Shown here piece after piece: positions 43,687-52,647 of a stretch of 64,000 nt of DNA; the stretch's first letter is position 1, and each line of letters opens with the position of its first letter. The DNA is from Coprobacter sp. (GTDB lineage Bacteria; Bacteroidota; Bacteroidia; Bacteroidales; UBA11471), in NCBI GenBank assembly GCA_017462265.1, contig JAFTRN010000036.1:53266-117265 (forward strand), written 5' to 3'. Position numbers and translations under genes: made by a program. The notes beneath the pieces are model-generated. The model was not told the origin of the DNA. It worked only from the letters and a program-made list of their open reading frames with translations, and did no database searches.

Positions 43687-44484
43687 ATGAAGAAATATAT
43701 TTTACCGATGGCGCTTGTGGCTATAGTAGTGATGAGCGCGTGTACAAAATCGAATGATGGTTTTGTGAAATTGTTCAATGGCGAAGATTGGACCGGTTGG
43801 TATTTGAAAATTCGTTCGGGCGATTCCTTGATGGCGCAAAAGGTATATGCCATAGAGAATGGCATGGTACATGTGTTTGGCGACGCTTTCCCCGATTCTA
43901 TAGAGTTGAATACCGGCGAAAATGCCACACATGGTCTCTTTTACAGTGAGAAAGAGTATAGCCGTTTTATATTCCGTTTTGAGTATAAATGGGGTATCAA
44001 GATTGCCAATAATTTTGACCAATGGCAGTATGATGCAGGGTTTTATTATCATGTAATCAATGATAAAATATGGCCCAAAGGTATGGAATATCAGGTGCGT
44101 TACAACCACATAACCGGATTGAATCATACGGGCGATATGTGGTGTAACGGTACACGATTTGATTGGACTTCGGGCCCCGAAAAACGCTTCTTGTGCGAGA
44201 ATGAGGGTGGAAAGTTGCAAGAGCGTCGTGGTGGAGAACATAAAGCTAAACTTACGACCAACTTCCATGCGTTGGATAATGAATGGAACTCTTGTGAGAT
44301 AATCGTTATGGGCGACAAATATGCTATTCACAAGCTGAACGGTGAGATAGTAAACATGGCGACCAATTTGAGCGTAAGCAAGGGTAAGATAGGTTTACAG
44401 TCCGAGACGGCCGAGATATATTATAGAAATATCTATATCAAGGAGTTCGACGAGGATATACCTATGGATAAGTTTCTAAAATAA
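43687..44484 (+). CDS. DUF1080 lipoprotein (3-keto-glycoside hydrolase-like)
   Basis: The 265-residue lipoprotein (signal ending Val-Met-Ser-Ala-Cys) has one DUF1080 concanavalin-like fold: Phe-Asn-Gly-Glu-Asp-Trp-Thr-Gly-Trp at the start and Gly-Lys-Ile-Gly-Leu-Gln-Ser-Glu-Thr-Ala-Glu-Ile near the end. DUF1080 proteins include hydrolases of 3-keto-disaccharides and 3-keto-glucosides. The substrate here is unknown. It lies 13 bases after the GH28 gene and 5 bases before the ThuA gene in one operon. Confidence 0.85.
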   Translation: MKKYILPMALVAIVVMSACTKSNDGFVKLFNGEDWTGWYLKIRSGDSLMAQKVYAIENGMVHVFGDAFPDSIELNTGENATHGLFYSEKEYSRFIFRFEYKWGIKIANNFDQWQYDAGFYYHVINDKIWPKGMEYQVRYNHITGLNHTGDMWCNGTRFDWTSGPEKRFLCENEGGKLQERRGGEHKAKLTTNFHALDNEWNSCEIIVMGDKYAIHKLNGEIVNMATNLSVSKGKIGLQSETAEIYYRNIYIKEFDEDIPMDKFLK

Positions 44485-44489
44485 TACCG

Positions 44490-45389
44490 ATGAGAACCCT
44501 ATTTTTATCGCTCATATTGTGTGGCGCGGTACTTACGACATGGGCACAAAAGTCTATCGATGTACTCTATCTTACAGGTCACACCGATCGTTATCATTCG
44601 TGGCAGGTATTGTCGGAATACCAGATTGCATTGTTGAATGAGGCGGAAATATTTACTGTGGAAAAGGTCGTACTTCCCGACTCGGTAGCGGATATTCCCG
44701 TAAAGTTTTCCGATTACGACGTGGTGATATTGAACGTGAACGAAGTAAAATGGCACCCGCGTCTCAAAAAGAGTTTCGAACGCTATATGCGCAAGGGTGG
44801 AGGTCTGGTGATAGTACACGAGGCCGATAACGCTTTTCCCGAATGGAAAGAATTCAATAAAATGGTGGCTCTCGGCGGCTGGGGCAATCGTGCCGAACAG
44901 GCAGGACCGTTTTATTATTGGACAGATGCCGGCTATGTAACCGATTATACATCGCCCGGTACGGCCGGGAAGCATGGTCGCCGTGTACCTTTTGTAATTA
45001 ATGTTCGCGATACGTTGCACCCCATTGTGAAGGGGTTGCCCGATAAATGGTTGCACGTCGATGATGAACTGTATGGCGATCTGCGTGGTCCTGCCCGCAA
45101 TATTCATGTATTGGCCACGGCCTATTCCGAGACAAAGAGTGGCGGTACCGGAAAAGAGGAGCCGGTATTGTTCACGGTAAAATATGGTAAAGGCCGTGTA
45201 TTCCATTGTGTGTTCGGACATACCAAAAAGGGTTTTGATAAGTCTCTGAGGAACATTGGTTATCAAATAGTCTTTGTACGAGGTACGGAATGGGCGGCCA
45301 CGGGTAATGTTACATTGCCGTTACCGCAGTGCGAGTTATCGACCGATAAACCCACGTTGCGATCGTTGGAACAAATAACAGCTCCATAA
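44490..45389 (+). CDS. ThuA domain exported protein
   Basis: The 299-residue protein has a signal peptide ending Thr-Trp-Ala-Gln. The ThuA (trehalose-utilisation, glutamine-amidotransferase-like) fold follows: Leu-Tyr-Leu-Thr-Gly-His, Asp-Val-Val-Ile-Leu-Asn-Val-Asn, Gly-Gly-Gly-Leu-Val-Ile-Val-His-Glu-Ala-Asp-Asn, Val-Asp-Asp-Glu-Leu-Tyr and Gly-Lys-Gly-Arg-Val-Phe-His. ThuA proteins are linked by genome context to 3-keto sugar metabolism. The reaction is not well established. It is the last gene of the GH28 operon and ends at a terminator. Confidence 0.87.
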   Translation: MRTLFLSLILCGAVLTTWAQKSIDVLYLTGHTDRYHSWQVLSEYQIALLNEAEIFTVEKVVLPDSVADIPVKFSDYDVVILNVNEVKWHPRLKKSFERYMRKGGGLVIVHEADNAFPEWKEFNKMVALGGWGNRAEQAGPFYYWTDAGYVTDYTSPGTAGKHGRRVPFVINVRDTLHPIVKGLPDKWLHVDDELYGDLRGPARNIHVLATAYSETKSGGTGKEEPVLFTVKYGKGRVFHCVFGHTKKGFDKSLRNIGYQIVFVRGTEWAATGNVTLPLPQCELSTDKPTLRSLEQITAP

Positions 45390-45415
45390 AGAGATTCTTT
45401 TGCAAATGAAACAGG

Positions 45416-45445
45416 ACGCCCACATCTCTGTCGAGGTGTGGGCGT
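45416..45445. terminator. Terminator between the ThuA gene and the convergent DUF1080 gene
   Basis: A 13-bp GC-rich stem with one G-T pair (ACGCCCACATCTC with GAGGTGTGGGCGT) has a TGTC loop and a T-rich 3' tail. Confidence 0.85.
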
Positions 45446-45453
45446 TGCTTTAT

Positions 45454-46185
45454 TTATAGCTTTTTGATCATGATGTCTTTGAATCGTATTTTGAGTTCAT
45501 CGTTACGATGCAGTTGGAAAGCTATATGTCCTTTCGTTCCCGATTTTCGGGTTATATGCACATAGTCGTCGAGAATACCCATTCCGTCCCAATCGGAGCG
45601 TACGATGCCGTTCACGATAGTTTTGATGTGTGTGCCTCGGCATATTATGACCATTTCGTTCCATTCGTCACCCTTATCGGCAAATTTGAAAACATGTTCC
45701 TCGGGAGCATATTTTGCGGGCATATTCCAATTTTGTCGCGAGGGCGACAACCAGCGTTGTACTTCGTAGGTCTCGTCATATATCAGTCCGGTACGCCAGG
45801 TCATCGGCTCTTTGGGGTGAATATCTATTTGTGGGCCATTAAGCCACCCGCCTGACAATTCGGAATCGTAGTGGCTGCGGAATTGTACACCGCTGTTACC
45901 CTTTGATTCACGATAGGCTTGGAAGCGAAAGGTGAGTATGAAATCGTCGTATTGCTTATCCGATACCAGCCACACGTAATGATGTTTTTTGTCGCCTAAC
46001 GAATTGCAAAGGATTGTTCCCTCATCGACGCTCCAGTACGATTTATCTCGGTCTTGTTGCCTACATTCGATATGCCAACCCGACAAATCTTTCCCGTTGA
46101 AGAGTGAGTTCCATTCGTGAGTTTTACAAGAGGTGAAAGCCAGTAAGGGCAGTAGAGCCATGGCCATACAGGATACTTTTTTCAT
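45454..46185 (-). CDS. DUF1080 lipoprotein, second copy (3-keto-glycoside hydrolase-like)
   Basis: The 243-residue lipoprotein (signal ending Ala-Phe-Thr-Ser-Cys) has a complete DUF1080 domain: Trp-Asn-Ser-Leu-Phe-Asn-Gly-Lys-Asp-Leu-Ser-Gly-Trp-His, Gly-Asn-Ser-Gly-Val-Gln-Phe-Arg-Ser, and the C-terminal Gly-His-Ile-Ala-Phe-Gln-Leu-His. It matches the DUF1080 consensus more closely than the copy at 43687. It is convergent to the GH28 operon and has its own promoter at 46289-46296, so it may be regulated separately. The role in 3-keto sugar breakdown is an inference from the family. Confidence 0.88.
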   Translation of the reverse strand: MKKVSCMAMALLPLLAFTSCKTHEWNSLFNGKDLSGWHIECRQQDRDKSYWSVDEGTILCNSLGDKKHHYVWLVSDKQYDDFILTFRFQAYRESKGNSGVQFRSHYDSELSGGWLNGPQIDIHPKEPMTWRTGLIYDETYEVQRWLSPSRQNWNMPAKYAPEEHVFKFADKGDEWNEMVIICRGTHIKTIVNGIVRSDWDGMGILDDYVHITRKSGTKGHIAFQLHRNDELKIRFKDIMIKKL

Positions 46186-46288
46186 GGTATGATATTTATG
46201 ATGTTAATTATTGCGTGCATAGATAGTACAACGAGAAAAAATAAAAGCTGTTAAAAAAATGTTTACAACCCTACTTCGTTGATTGTAA

Positions 46289-46296
46289 CAAAGATA
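46289..46296 (-). promoter_or_regulatory. Promoter -7 element (TATCTTTG, minus) for the second DUF1080 gene
   Basis: TAnnTTTG match about 104 bases upstream of the start codon. A plus-strand promoter 70 bases away makes this a divergent region. Confidence 0.6.
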
Positions 46297-46362
46297 CGAA
46301 ATGAGCAGAATAAAAACAAACTATTTTGATAAATATCCCCAAAAGTGTATAATGGCAGTAAT

Positions 46363-46370
46363 TACATTTG
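46363..46370 (+). promoter_or_regulatory. Promoter -7 element (TACATTTG) for the small-gene pair at 46401
   Basis: TAnnTTTG match 31 bases before the ATG at 46401, a good distance for a short leader. It is the main support that the 77-residue gene is real. Confidence 0.6.
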
Positions 46371-46400
46371 TCCTATCATTAAAAACAAAAATACACAAAT

Positions 46401-46634
46401 ATGAAAAACAAAAAGAAAATTAAGCACAGTAATGGAGCGTTGAGAGAGTTTAGTCAAGAGGATAGGCTCAGAGAAAGCGTTTATGAAAATGTCGATATGT
46501 TGAGAATTTCTATACCTTTGTATCGAAACAAGGATAATTCTGATATGAGGGTTCAATTTTTTGATAAAGACTTTTCTCGGTTGGGAAATATTCAAGTTGG
46601 GAGTAGGCCGGAGCAGAAACCTATGAAACTGTAA
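46401..46634 (+). CDS. Small protein of unknown function (77 residues)
   Basis: The predicted product is highly charged and hydrophilic, with a basic start (Lys-Asn-Lys-Lys-Lys-Ile-Lys) and an acidic middle. It has no signal peptide or membrane segment, and I recognise no family. A promoter motif sits just upstream, and the gene is followed after 13 bases by a membrane-protein gene in the same direction, so the two are probably one transcript. It is AT-rich like its partner. A chance frame cannot be fully excluded. Confidence 0.55.
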   Translation: MKNKKKIKHSNGALREFSQEDRLRESVYENVDMLRISIPLYRNKDNSDMRVQFFDKDFSRLGNIQVGSRPEQKPMKL

Positions 46635-46647
46635 AACGATTATTACA

Positions 46648-47082
46648 ATGATAGGTAGGATAGAGATTTTTTTACAAATGATGTATAGGTATTTGTATAT
46701 GATGTTTTACCATATACTTATTTCTATATTTTTCAAAAATAGGAGAAAATATCCATCGCAAGCCGATATACAAGCCTCTATCATGGTAGGGATACTTGCA
46801 GTGTCTCCTATATTCATATTGGGAAATTGTACTTTTGCCTATATGGGTTGGTGTCTGTTATATGATCAGAAAATATGGTTGGGCTTCATTTATCTGTGTG
46901 TAATAGTAGCTTTTCTTAAAAGTTTCGATTACAAAGAAGAATATGACGATATAAGAAGATATTTGGATAAAGTCACACATCGAGAAAAGGTGAAACAGGC
47001 AACGATAGTAGGTATAGTTTCTGTCACCCTTTTAATAGGAGATATTGTATCGCTTTTTATCGCTCTACATACCATATCGTAA
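46648..47082 (+). CDS. Small membrane protein of unknown function (144 residues)
   Basis: The protein has three or four hydrophobic segments (about 9-28, 46-66, 72-90 and 118-140) with a basic, charged loop between the last two (Lys-Glu-Glu-Tyr-Asp-Asp-Ile-Arg-Arg-Tyr-Leu). I recognise no family. It follows the 77-residue gene by 13 bases, shares its low GC content and ends inside a very strong terminator. The pairing of a soluble charged protein with a small membrane protein is noted without assigning a function. Confidence 0.65.
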   Translation: MIGRIEIFLQMMYRYLYMMFYHILISIFFKNRRKYPSQADIQASIMVGILAVSPIFILGNCTFAYMGWCLLYDQKIWLGFIYLCVIVAFLKSFDYKEEYDDIRRYLDKVTHREKVKQATIVGIVSVTLLIGDIVSLFIALHTIS

Positions 47083-47125
47083 AAACAGCAAGCGGTCGCT
47101 CAATAAGCGACCGCTTGCTGTTTTT
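47081..47125. terminator. Very strong bidirectional terminator before carB
   Basis: A perfect 20-bp stem (AAAAACAGCAAGCGGTCGCT and complement) has a 5-base loop and A/T runs on both sides, and overlaps the stop of the 144-residue gene. Confidence 0.95.
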
Positions 47126-47140
47126 AGGTATAAAGAATTG

Positions 47141-50100
47141 TTATTTGAATTCTTTCCAGCTCTTAATGGGCAGGTCTTCGAGCTTTGTAGAGCAGAATGC
47201 CTCGATGAATGCTCCTGCCAATCGGGCGTTGGTTATAAGGGGTATATTGTGGTCGATGGCCGCACGACGTATTTTGTAACCATTGGTCATTTCGTGCTTG
47301 GTGTAGTTCTTGGGCACGTTGATTACCAGGTCGAACACGTGGTTGGCTATGAGGTCCATCACGTTGTTGGCCTTATTTTCGTCGGGACGAGCGGCCTCTT
47401 TTACACCATCGATACCGTTTTCTATCAAGAATTGACGAGTTCCGGCGGTAGCATATATTTCATATCCCTTTTCGTGGAGCATGCGGCAACCATCGAGTAA
47501 ATCGACTTTAGAGCGAGCCGAACCCGACGATACCATGACCGTCTTTTTGGGTATCGTGTAACCTACCGAAAGCATGGCAGCGAGCAATGCCTCGTTGAAG
47601 TCGTCGCCTATGCAACCTACCTCGCCGGTCGAAGCCATATCTACACCCAGAATGGGGTCGGCGGGTTGCAGACGGGCGAATGAGAATTGTGAGGCCTTCA
47701 CACCGATGCAATCTATATCGAAAGCCGATTTATCGGGTTGGGTATAGGGTGCGTTGAGCATGATGCGGGTAGCGGTCTCGATGAAGTTGCGTTTCAGCAC
47801 TTTCGATACGAAGGGGAAGCTACGCGAGGCACGGAGGTTACATTCGATTACCTTCACATCGTTGTTTTTGGCGAGGTATTGAATGTTGAACGGTCCGCTG
47901 ATGTTCAATTCCTTGGCTATCTGACGACTTATTTTCTTGATGCGGCGGGCTGTCTCGAAATAGATTTTCTGTGCGGGGAATACGAGGGTGGCGTCGCCCG
48001 AGTGTACGCCGGCGAACTCTATGTGTTCAGAGATGGCGTATTCTACGATTTCACCGTTTTGTGCCACGGCATCGAATTCTATCTCTTTGGTGTTTTGCAT
48101 AAATTGTGATACCACTACGGGGTATTCTTTCGACACATGAGCGGCGAGGGCGAGGAACTCTTTCAATCCGTCCATGTCGTAGCATACGTTCATGGCTGCA
48201 CCCGAGAGTACGTATGAGGGGCGTACCAGCACGGGGAATCCCACTTTCTCTACAAAGGCCGTGATGTCGTCCATCGAGGTAAGCTCTTTCCAGGCCGGCT
48301 GGTCTATACCCAGCTGGTCGAGCATACTCGAGAATTTGTGGCGGTTCTCGGCGCGGTCGATGCACACGGGCGATGTACCGAGTATGGGCACTTGCTGGCG
48401 GTGCAACTTCATGGCGAGGTTGTTGGGTATCTGTCCGCCTACCGACACGATTACGCCGTTGGGCGATTCGAGGTCGATAACGTCGAGTACGCGCTCGAAC
48501 GAGAGTTCGTCGAAGTAGAGGCGGTCGCACATATCATAGTCGGTCGATACGGTTTCGGGGTTGTAGTTCACCATTATCGACTTGTAACCCAGTTTACGGG
48601 CGGTCTGCACGGCATTTACCGAGCACCAGTCAAACTCTACCGAGCTACCGATGCGGTAGGCGCCCGAGCCGAGTACTACCACCGAACGGTCGTTTTTGTA
48701 GTAGGGAATATCGTGCTCGCTACCGTCGTATGTGAGGTAGAGGTAGTTGGTGAGGTCGGGGTGTTCCGAGGCTACGGTGTTGATACGTTTCACCGAGGGG
48801 AGCACGCCCAATTTTTTACGCAGGCTGCGCACACGGAGCAATTCGGCTTCGGGATTTCCTACGGGGTGCTCTACAAAACGAGCGATTTGGAAGTCGGAGA
48901 ATCCGAGGCGTTTGGCTTCGCGCAATACCTCTTCGGGCAGCTCTTCGATGCGGTCGTAGGCCTCGAGTTTGAGCTTATAGTTGTAGATGTTTTGCAGTTT
49001 TTCGAGGAACCAGTGCGATATTTTGGTCAATTCGTGTATGCGTTCTACGCTATATCCGCGAGCGAAGGCTTCGGCCACGGCAAAGATGCGCATATCGGTG
49101 GGGTTGGCCAGCTCGTCGTCGAGGTTATCAAATTTTACGTCGTTGTTGCCCACGAAACCGTGCATACCCTGGCCTATCATACGCAATCCCTTCTGTATGA
49201 TTTCTTCGAAGCTCTTACCGATGGCCATGATTTCGCCCACCGATTTCATGCTCGAACCGATGCGGCGCGACACGCCTACAAACTTGCTGAGGTCCCAGCG
49301 CGGTATTTTGCAGATGAGGTAGTCGAGATTGGGAGCGACATAGGCCGAGTTGGGTGTGCCCATTTCGCCTATTTGGTCGAGGGTGTAGCCGAGGGCCAAT
49401 TTGGCGGCGACGAAAGCGAGGGGATAACCGGTGGCTTTCGAGGCGAGTGCCGATGAACGGCTCAGACGGGCGTTCACTTCGATTACACGATAGTCGTCGG
49501 TCTCGGAGTTGAAGGCATACTGTATATTACATTCGCCCACGATACCGAGGTGGCGTATCACCTTGCACGAGAGGGTTTGCAACATGGTGAGCTCTTCGTC
49601 GTCGAGCGAGCAGGTGGGGGCTACCACTATACTCTCGCCGGTGTGTATGCCCAGCGGATCGACATTTTCCATGCTTGCCACGGTGAAGCAGTGGTCGTTT
49701 TTGTCGCGTATGACCTCAAATTCTATTTCTTTCCAGCCCTTCAACGACTCCTCAACCAATATTTGGGGTGCATACGAGAAGGCATTTTCGGCAAGGGCTT
49801 TCAGTTCCTCTTCGTTGTTGCAGAAACCGCTACCCATACCGCCGAGCGCGTAGGCCGAGCGTATAATCAGGGGGAAGCCTATTTCGCGAGCGGCTTTGAA
49901 AGCGTCGTCCATCGATTCTACGGCGATACTTTTGGGTGTTTTCACCTCTATCTCGTCGAGTTTTTTCACGAAAAGGTCGCGGTCTTCGGTGTACATGATG
50001 GCCTCTACCGATGTACCCAACACCTGTACACCGTATTTGGCTAAGATACCTTTATTGTAGAGTTCTGTTCCGCAGTTGAGGGCAGTCTGTCCACCGAAGG

Positions 50101-50359
50101 CGAGCAATATGCCGTCGGGTTGTTCTTTCTTGAAAATCTCCTCTACAAAGTAGGGGGTGATAGGCAAGAAATACACTTGGTCGGCAATGCCTTCCGAGGT
50201 CTGAATGGTGGCGATGTTGGGGTTGATGAGAATGGTTTTGATACCTTCTTCCTTCATCGCTTTCAACGCTTGCGAACCGGAGTAGTCAAACTCACCGGCC
50301 TGTCCGATTTTCAATGCTCCCGAACCGAGTACAAGAACTTTCTTAATGGTCTGTTGCAT
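47141..50359 (-). CDS. carB: Carbamoyl phosphate synthase large subunit
   Basis: From the ATG at 50359 the protein is 1072 residues, the normal CarB length. The reading frame is open further upstream, but those residues are not CarB-like. Two homologous ATP-grasp halves are evident, each starting with a Val-Leu-Gly-Ser-Gly motif (Gly-Ser-Gly-Ala-Leu-Lys-Ile-Gly-Gln-Ala-Gly-Glu-Phe and Gly-Ser-Gly-Ala-Tyr-Arg-Ile-Gly-Ser-Ser-Val-Glu-Phe). A C-terminal MGS-like allosteric domain follows. It makes carbamoyl phosphate for pyrimidine and arginine synthesis together with CarA, which is not in this window. It lies 44 bases after the M23 peptidase gene. Confidence 0.96.
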   Translation of the reverse strand: MQQTIKKVLVLGSGALKIGQAGEFDYSGSQALKAMKEEGIKTILINPNIATIQTSEGIADQVYFLPITPYFVEEIFKKEQPDGILLAFGGQTALNCGTELYNKGILAKYGVQVLGTSVEAIMYTEDRDLFVKKLDEIEVKTPKSIAVESMDDAFKAAREIGFPLIIRSAYALGGMGSGFCNNEEELKALAENAFSYAPQILVEESLKGWKEIEFEVIRDKNDHCFTVASMENVDPLGIHTGESIVVAPTCSLDDEELTMLQTLSCKVIRHLGIVGECNIQYAFNSETDDYRVIEVNARLSRSSALASKATGYPLAFVAAKLALGYTLDQIGEMGTPNSAYVAPNLDYLICKIPRWDLSKFVGVSRRIGSSMKSVGEIMAIGKSFEEIIQKGLRMIGQGMHGFVGNNDVKFDNLDDELANPTDMRIFAVAEAFARGYSVERIHELTKISHWFLEKLQNIYNYKLKLEAYDRIEELPEEVLREAKRLGFSDFQIARFVEHPVGNPEAELLRVRSLRKKLGVLPSVKRINTVASEHPDLTNYLYLTYDGSEHDIPYYKNDRSVVVLGSGAYRIGSSVEFDWCSVNAVQTARKLGYKSIMVNYNPETVSTDYDMCDRLYFDELSFERVLDVIDLESPNGVIVSVGGQIPNNLAMKLHRQQVPILGTSPVCIDRAENRHKFSSMLDQLGIDQPAWKELTSMDDITAFVEKVGFPVLVRPSYVLSGAAMNVCYDMDGLKEFLALAAHVSKEYPVVVSQFMQNTKEIEFDAVAQNGEIVEYAISEHIEFAGVHSGDATLVFPAQKIYFETARRIKKISRQIAKELNISGPFNIQYLAKNNDVKVIECNLRASRSFPFVSKVLKRNFIETATRIMLNAPYTQPDKSAFDIDCIGVKASQFSFARLQPADPILGVDMASTGEVGCIGDDFNEALLAAMLSVGYTIPKKTVMVSSGSARSKVDLLDGCRMLHEKGYEIYATAGTRQFLIENGIDGVKEAARPDENKANNVMDLIANHVFDLVINVPKNYTKHEMTNGYKIRRAAIDHNIPLITNARLAGAFIEAFCSTKLEDLPIKSWKEFK

Positions 50360-50403
50360 GGTGTAGTAACGTTTTGTTGTTATATATTGTTTTCTTTCTT
50401 TTC

Positions 50404-51318
50404 CTAATCGATACGTATGCGCTGTCCTATCTTCAATGTGCGCTTGGGGCTTATCTTGTTGAGCCGGCACAGGTTGTTGATAGAGGTGCGGTATTTTTTA
50501 GCGATGGAGGTGAGGGTGTCGCCACGGCGCACACGATACACCGAGTATGACACACCGTTGGAGTAGTAGGTCTCGGTGCCGGCGCGGTAGGGTGCCGAAC
50601 GGAACACAAACTCATCGCTATGTATGGTGTTGGTTTTGAAGTCGAATATCTCGTTGGGATTCAAGTCGAGCCCGAGAAAACGCACTTCGAAGTGCAGATG
50701 CGCGCCCGACGAGCGTCCCGTGTTGCCTCCCAATGCTATGGGGTCGCCTACCTTCACTATATCGCCCTCTTTCACGAGAAACCGCGACAAGTGACCATAG
50801 ATGGTTTCGAGCCCGTTGGTATGGCGCATTACCACGTAGTAGCCATATCCGCGACGCTCGTAGTTGATGAGGCGCACCCGGCCCGCAAACGCGGCGCGCA
50901 CGGTATCGCCCACGGTGAGTTTCAGGTCCACTCCGCGGTGCATACGATAGCGACGGAAACCATAGTCCGAGGTCAATCGGCCTATCACCGGAATACAATA
51001 GTTCGACACGTTCACGGCAAAGGTGTCCGGCAATTTTACACCGGCACGTTTATAAGGGTTCACCCAACGATTAACCCATACATCGCCATAAAGTTCACTG
51101 GCGGGGGCTATACCATACTCCTGTTCGAGGCGACGGCTGTATGTAGCCGAGTCGTCGATACTCAGCATCGAAGGCAGGTCTTTGTTTTTGGAGATATTTT
51201 GTTGCTGTATGGCTATATGTTTCTGAATACAAATATCGTCGGTCTGCGCCATCACGGGTATTCCCCACAGACCGAGCAGCATGGCAAAAACGGTGAATAT
51301 CGTTTTGTCGATTCTCAT
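50404..51318 (-). CDS. Exported M23 peptidase with C-terminal LysM domain
   Basis: From the ATG at 51318 (304 residues) a signal peptide ends at Val-Met-Ala-Gln. The M23 catalytic domain has Met-His-Arg-Gly-Val-Asp-Leu-Lys and His-Leu-His-Phe-Glu-Val-Arg-Phe, with His and Asp ligands intact. A single LysM domain ends the protein (Tyr-Arg-Val-Arg-Arg-Gly-Asp-Thr-Leu... Ile-Gly-Gln-Arg-Ile-Arg-Ile). It would bind and cut peptidoglycan crosslinks or control another hydrolase. A minus-strand promoter is at 51407-51414. carB follows closely and may be partly cotranscribed. Confidence 0.92.
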   Translation of the reverse strand: MRIDKTIFTVFAMLLGLWGIPVMAQTDDICIQKHIAIQQQNISKNKDLPSMLSIDDSATYSRRLEQEYGIAPASELYGDVWVNRWVNPYKRAGVKLPDTFAVNVSNYCIPVIGRLTSDYGFRRYRMHRGVDLKLTVGDTVRAAFAGRVRLINYERRGYGYYVVMRHTNGLETIYGHLSRFLVKEGDIVKVGDPIALGGNTGRSSGAHLHFEVRFLGLDLNPNEIFDFKTNTIHSDEFVFRSAPYRAGTETYYSNGVSYSVYRVRRGDTLTSIAKKYRTSINNLCRLNKISPKRTLKIGQRIRID

Positions 51319-51620
51319 CTTTTTATGTCTAATACTCAATAGGTTTACAATCCTACCACGGCATATTTCCTCACATTGGGAGGAATACCCGTAGGCATAA
51401 ATTGTACAAAAGTAGCTATTTCTCTCTGAAAATACCGCATTTCCTCACCGATTTCTGCAATTTTTTCAATTTATATGGCTTTTTTCACTTCCGAGACCTC
51501 CGAAACAGTAACGATGAAATCGCAGAGGCCGAGAATTATTTCTCGAAAAACATAAAATAACAAATTACTTTTCCTACCTTTGTGAAAAGTACGATTTTTC
51601 AAAACAGAAAACGCCATATT
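51319..51620. promoter_or_regulatory. Divergent intergenic region with -7 elements on both strands
   Basis: Minus-strand TACTTTTG (51407-51414) serves the M23 peptidase gene. Plus-strand TACCTTTG (51575-51582) serves the gene at 51621. The latter overlaps an in-frame GTG at 51582 and rules it out as a start. I see nothing else in this gap. Confidence 0.65.
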
Positions 51621-52637
51621 ATGAAAACACAAAAGATTGTTGAAATTTTCGCATCAATGAAAGGAATGAAATTGTGTGCTACGATACTATTGCTGTGTGC
51701 AGCCTTGCAACTATCGGCGCAAGATAAAATCACGGTCGAGAGTTTCCGTCTGCTCGAGAACGACCTCACAGCCAATATCGAAGGAACAAAACGTATCGAC
51801 CTCAATACACAACAGCCGGCGGCACTCATAAAAGTTGTCACCTCCGAAACCGGGTTCCATTTCGATGGCGGTCTATTGGGCATTATCGGCGACAACGTGC
51901 AACGGGTGGGCGAGATATGGGTGTATGTGCCTCCCAAATCCAAAAAGATTTCGATACATCACCAACAATATGGTGTACTTCGCGACTATTACTATCCTAT
52001 GCCCATAGAGGCCGGCAGGACCTATGAAATGGTACTGAAAATGTCTAAAGCAGAGAAATCAAAATCGGTTTCAGCTACTCCTGTGTCGGTAGAAAAACCG
52101 TCGGAACACTTGGTATTCAAGGGAGTACCTATCGATGGTACACTCAGTGAGTATGCGAAGAAGATGGAGAGCGCGGGATTTCGTTGCATCAACAAGCGAA
52201 ATGGTGTGGCTACCCTCCGTGGCGACTTTGCCGGCTTCAAAGACTGCACGATACAGGTATCGACCTTGCAATCGGTCGATGTGGTGAGTACTATCGATGT
52301 GGCTTTCCCGGCTCGTGAAGATTGGGCTTCGCTCGAAGGGGACTATAATCACCTCAAATCGATGCTCTCCCAGAAATACGGAAGACCGGCAAAAGTTGTG
52401 GAACGATTTAATGATTCTTTTGTTGACTCAAATGATGCTAAATTATATGCACTTTGCAACAAAGAATATACTTGGTATACCTTGTACGAGACCAATAAAG
52501 GGAAAATTATGTTGTATTTAGATTTTCAGCCAGGTGTTATAGCTGTACCAATGTATAGTACTTTTTTTGTAGTCCTAAAATATACCGATAAAATAAATAA
52601 CGAGACTGTGCGTGCCGCTGCCATCAACGATTTATAG
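51621..52637 (+). CDS. Exported protein of unknown function with conserved N-terminal domain
   Basis: From the ATG at 51621 the protein is 338 residues. A signal peptide ends at Gln-Leu-Ser-Ala-Gln. Residues about 24-140 (Leu-Thr-Ala-Asn... Leu-Ile-Lys-Val-Val-Thr-Ser-Glu-Thr-Gly-Phe-Phe-like strand, Glu-Ile-Trp-Val-Tyr-Val-Pro-Pro, Thr-Tyr-Glu-Met-Val-Leu-Lys) resemble the PEGA-like N-terminal domain that many Bacteroidales secreted proteins share. The C-terminal half has no motif I know. Base composition falls sharply from about 52390 to the end of the gene, matching the following helicase gene instead of its own 5' half. Confidence 0.72.
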   Translation: MKTQKIVEIFASMKGMKLCATILLLCAALQLSAQDKITVESFRLLENDLTANIEGTKRIDLNTQQPAALIKVVTSETGFHFDGGLLGIIGDNVQRVGEIWVYVPPKSKKISIHHQQYGVLRDYYYPMPIEAGRTYEMVLKMSKAEKSKSVSATPVSVEKPSEHLVFKGVPIDGTLSEYAKKMESAGFRCINKRNGVATLRGDFAGFKDCTIQVSTLQSVDVVSTIDVAFPAREDWASLEGDYNHLKSMLSQKYGRPAKVVERFNDSFVDSNDAKLYALCNKEYTWYTLYETNKGKIMLYLDFQPGVIAVPMYSTFFVVLKYTDKINNETVRAAAINDL

Positions 52638-52647
52638 TATTTGAAAT

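Noticed and set aside
47045..47500. A plus-strand frame spanning the terminator and the end of carB
   Set aside because: It crosses a 20-bp terminator stem and is antisense to carB.
48338..49456. A 372-residue open frame antisense to carB
   Set aside because: It is a long antisense shadow of a confident gene. Its composition (Val/Phe/Glu/His rich) follows from the codon bias of carB.
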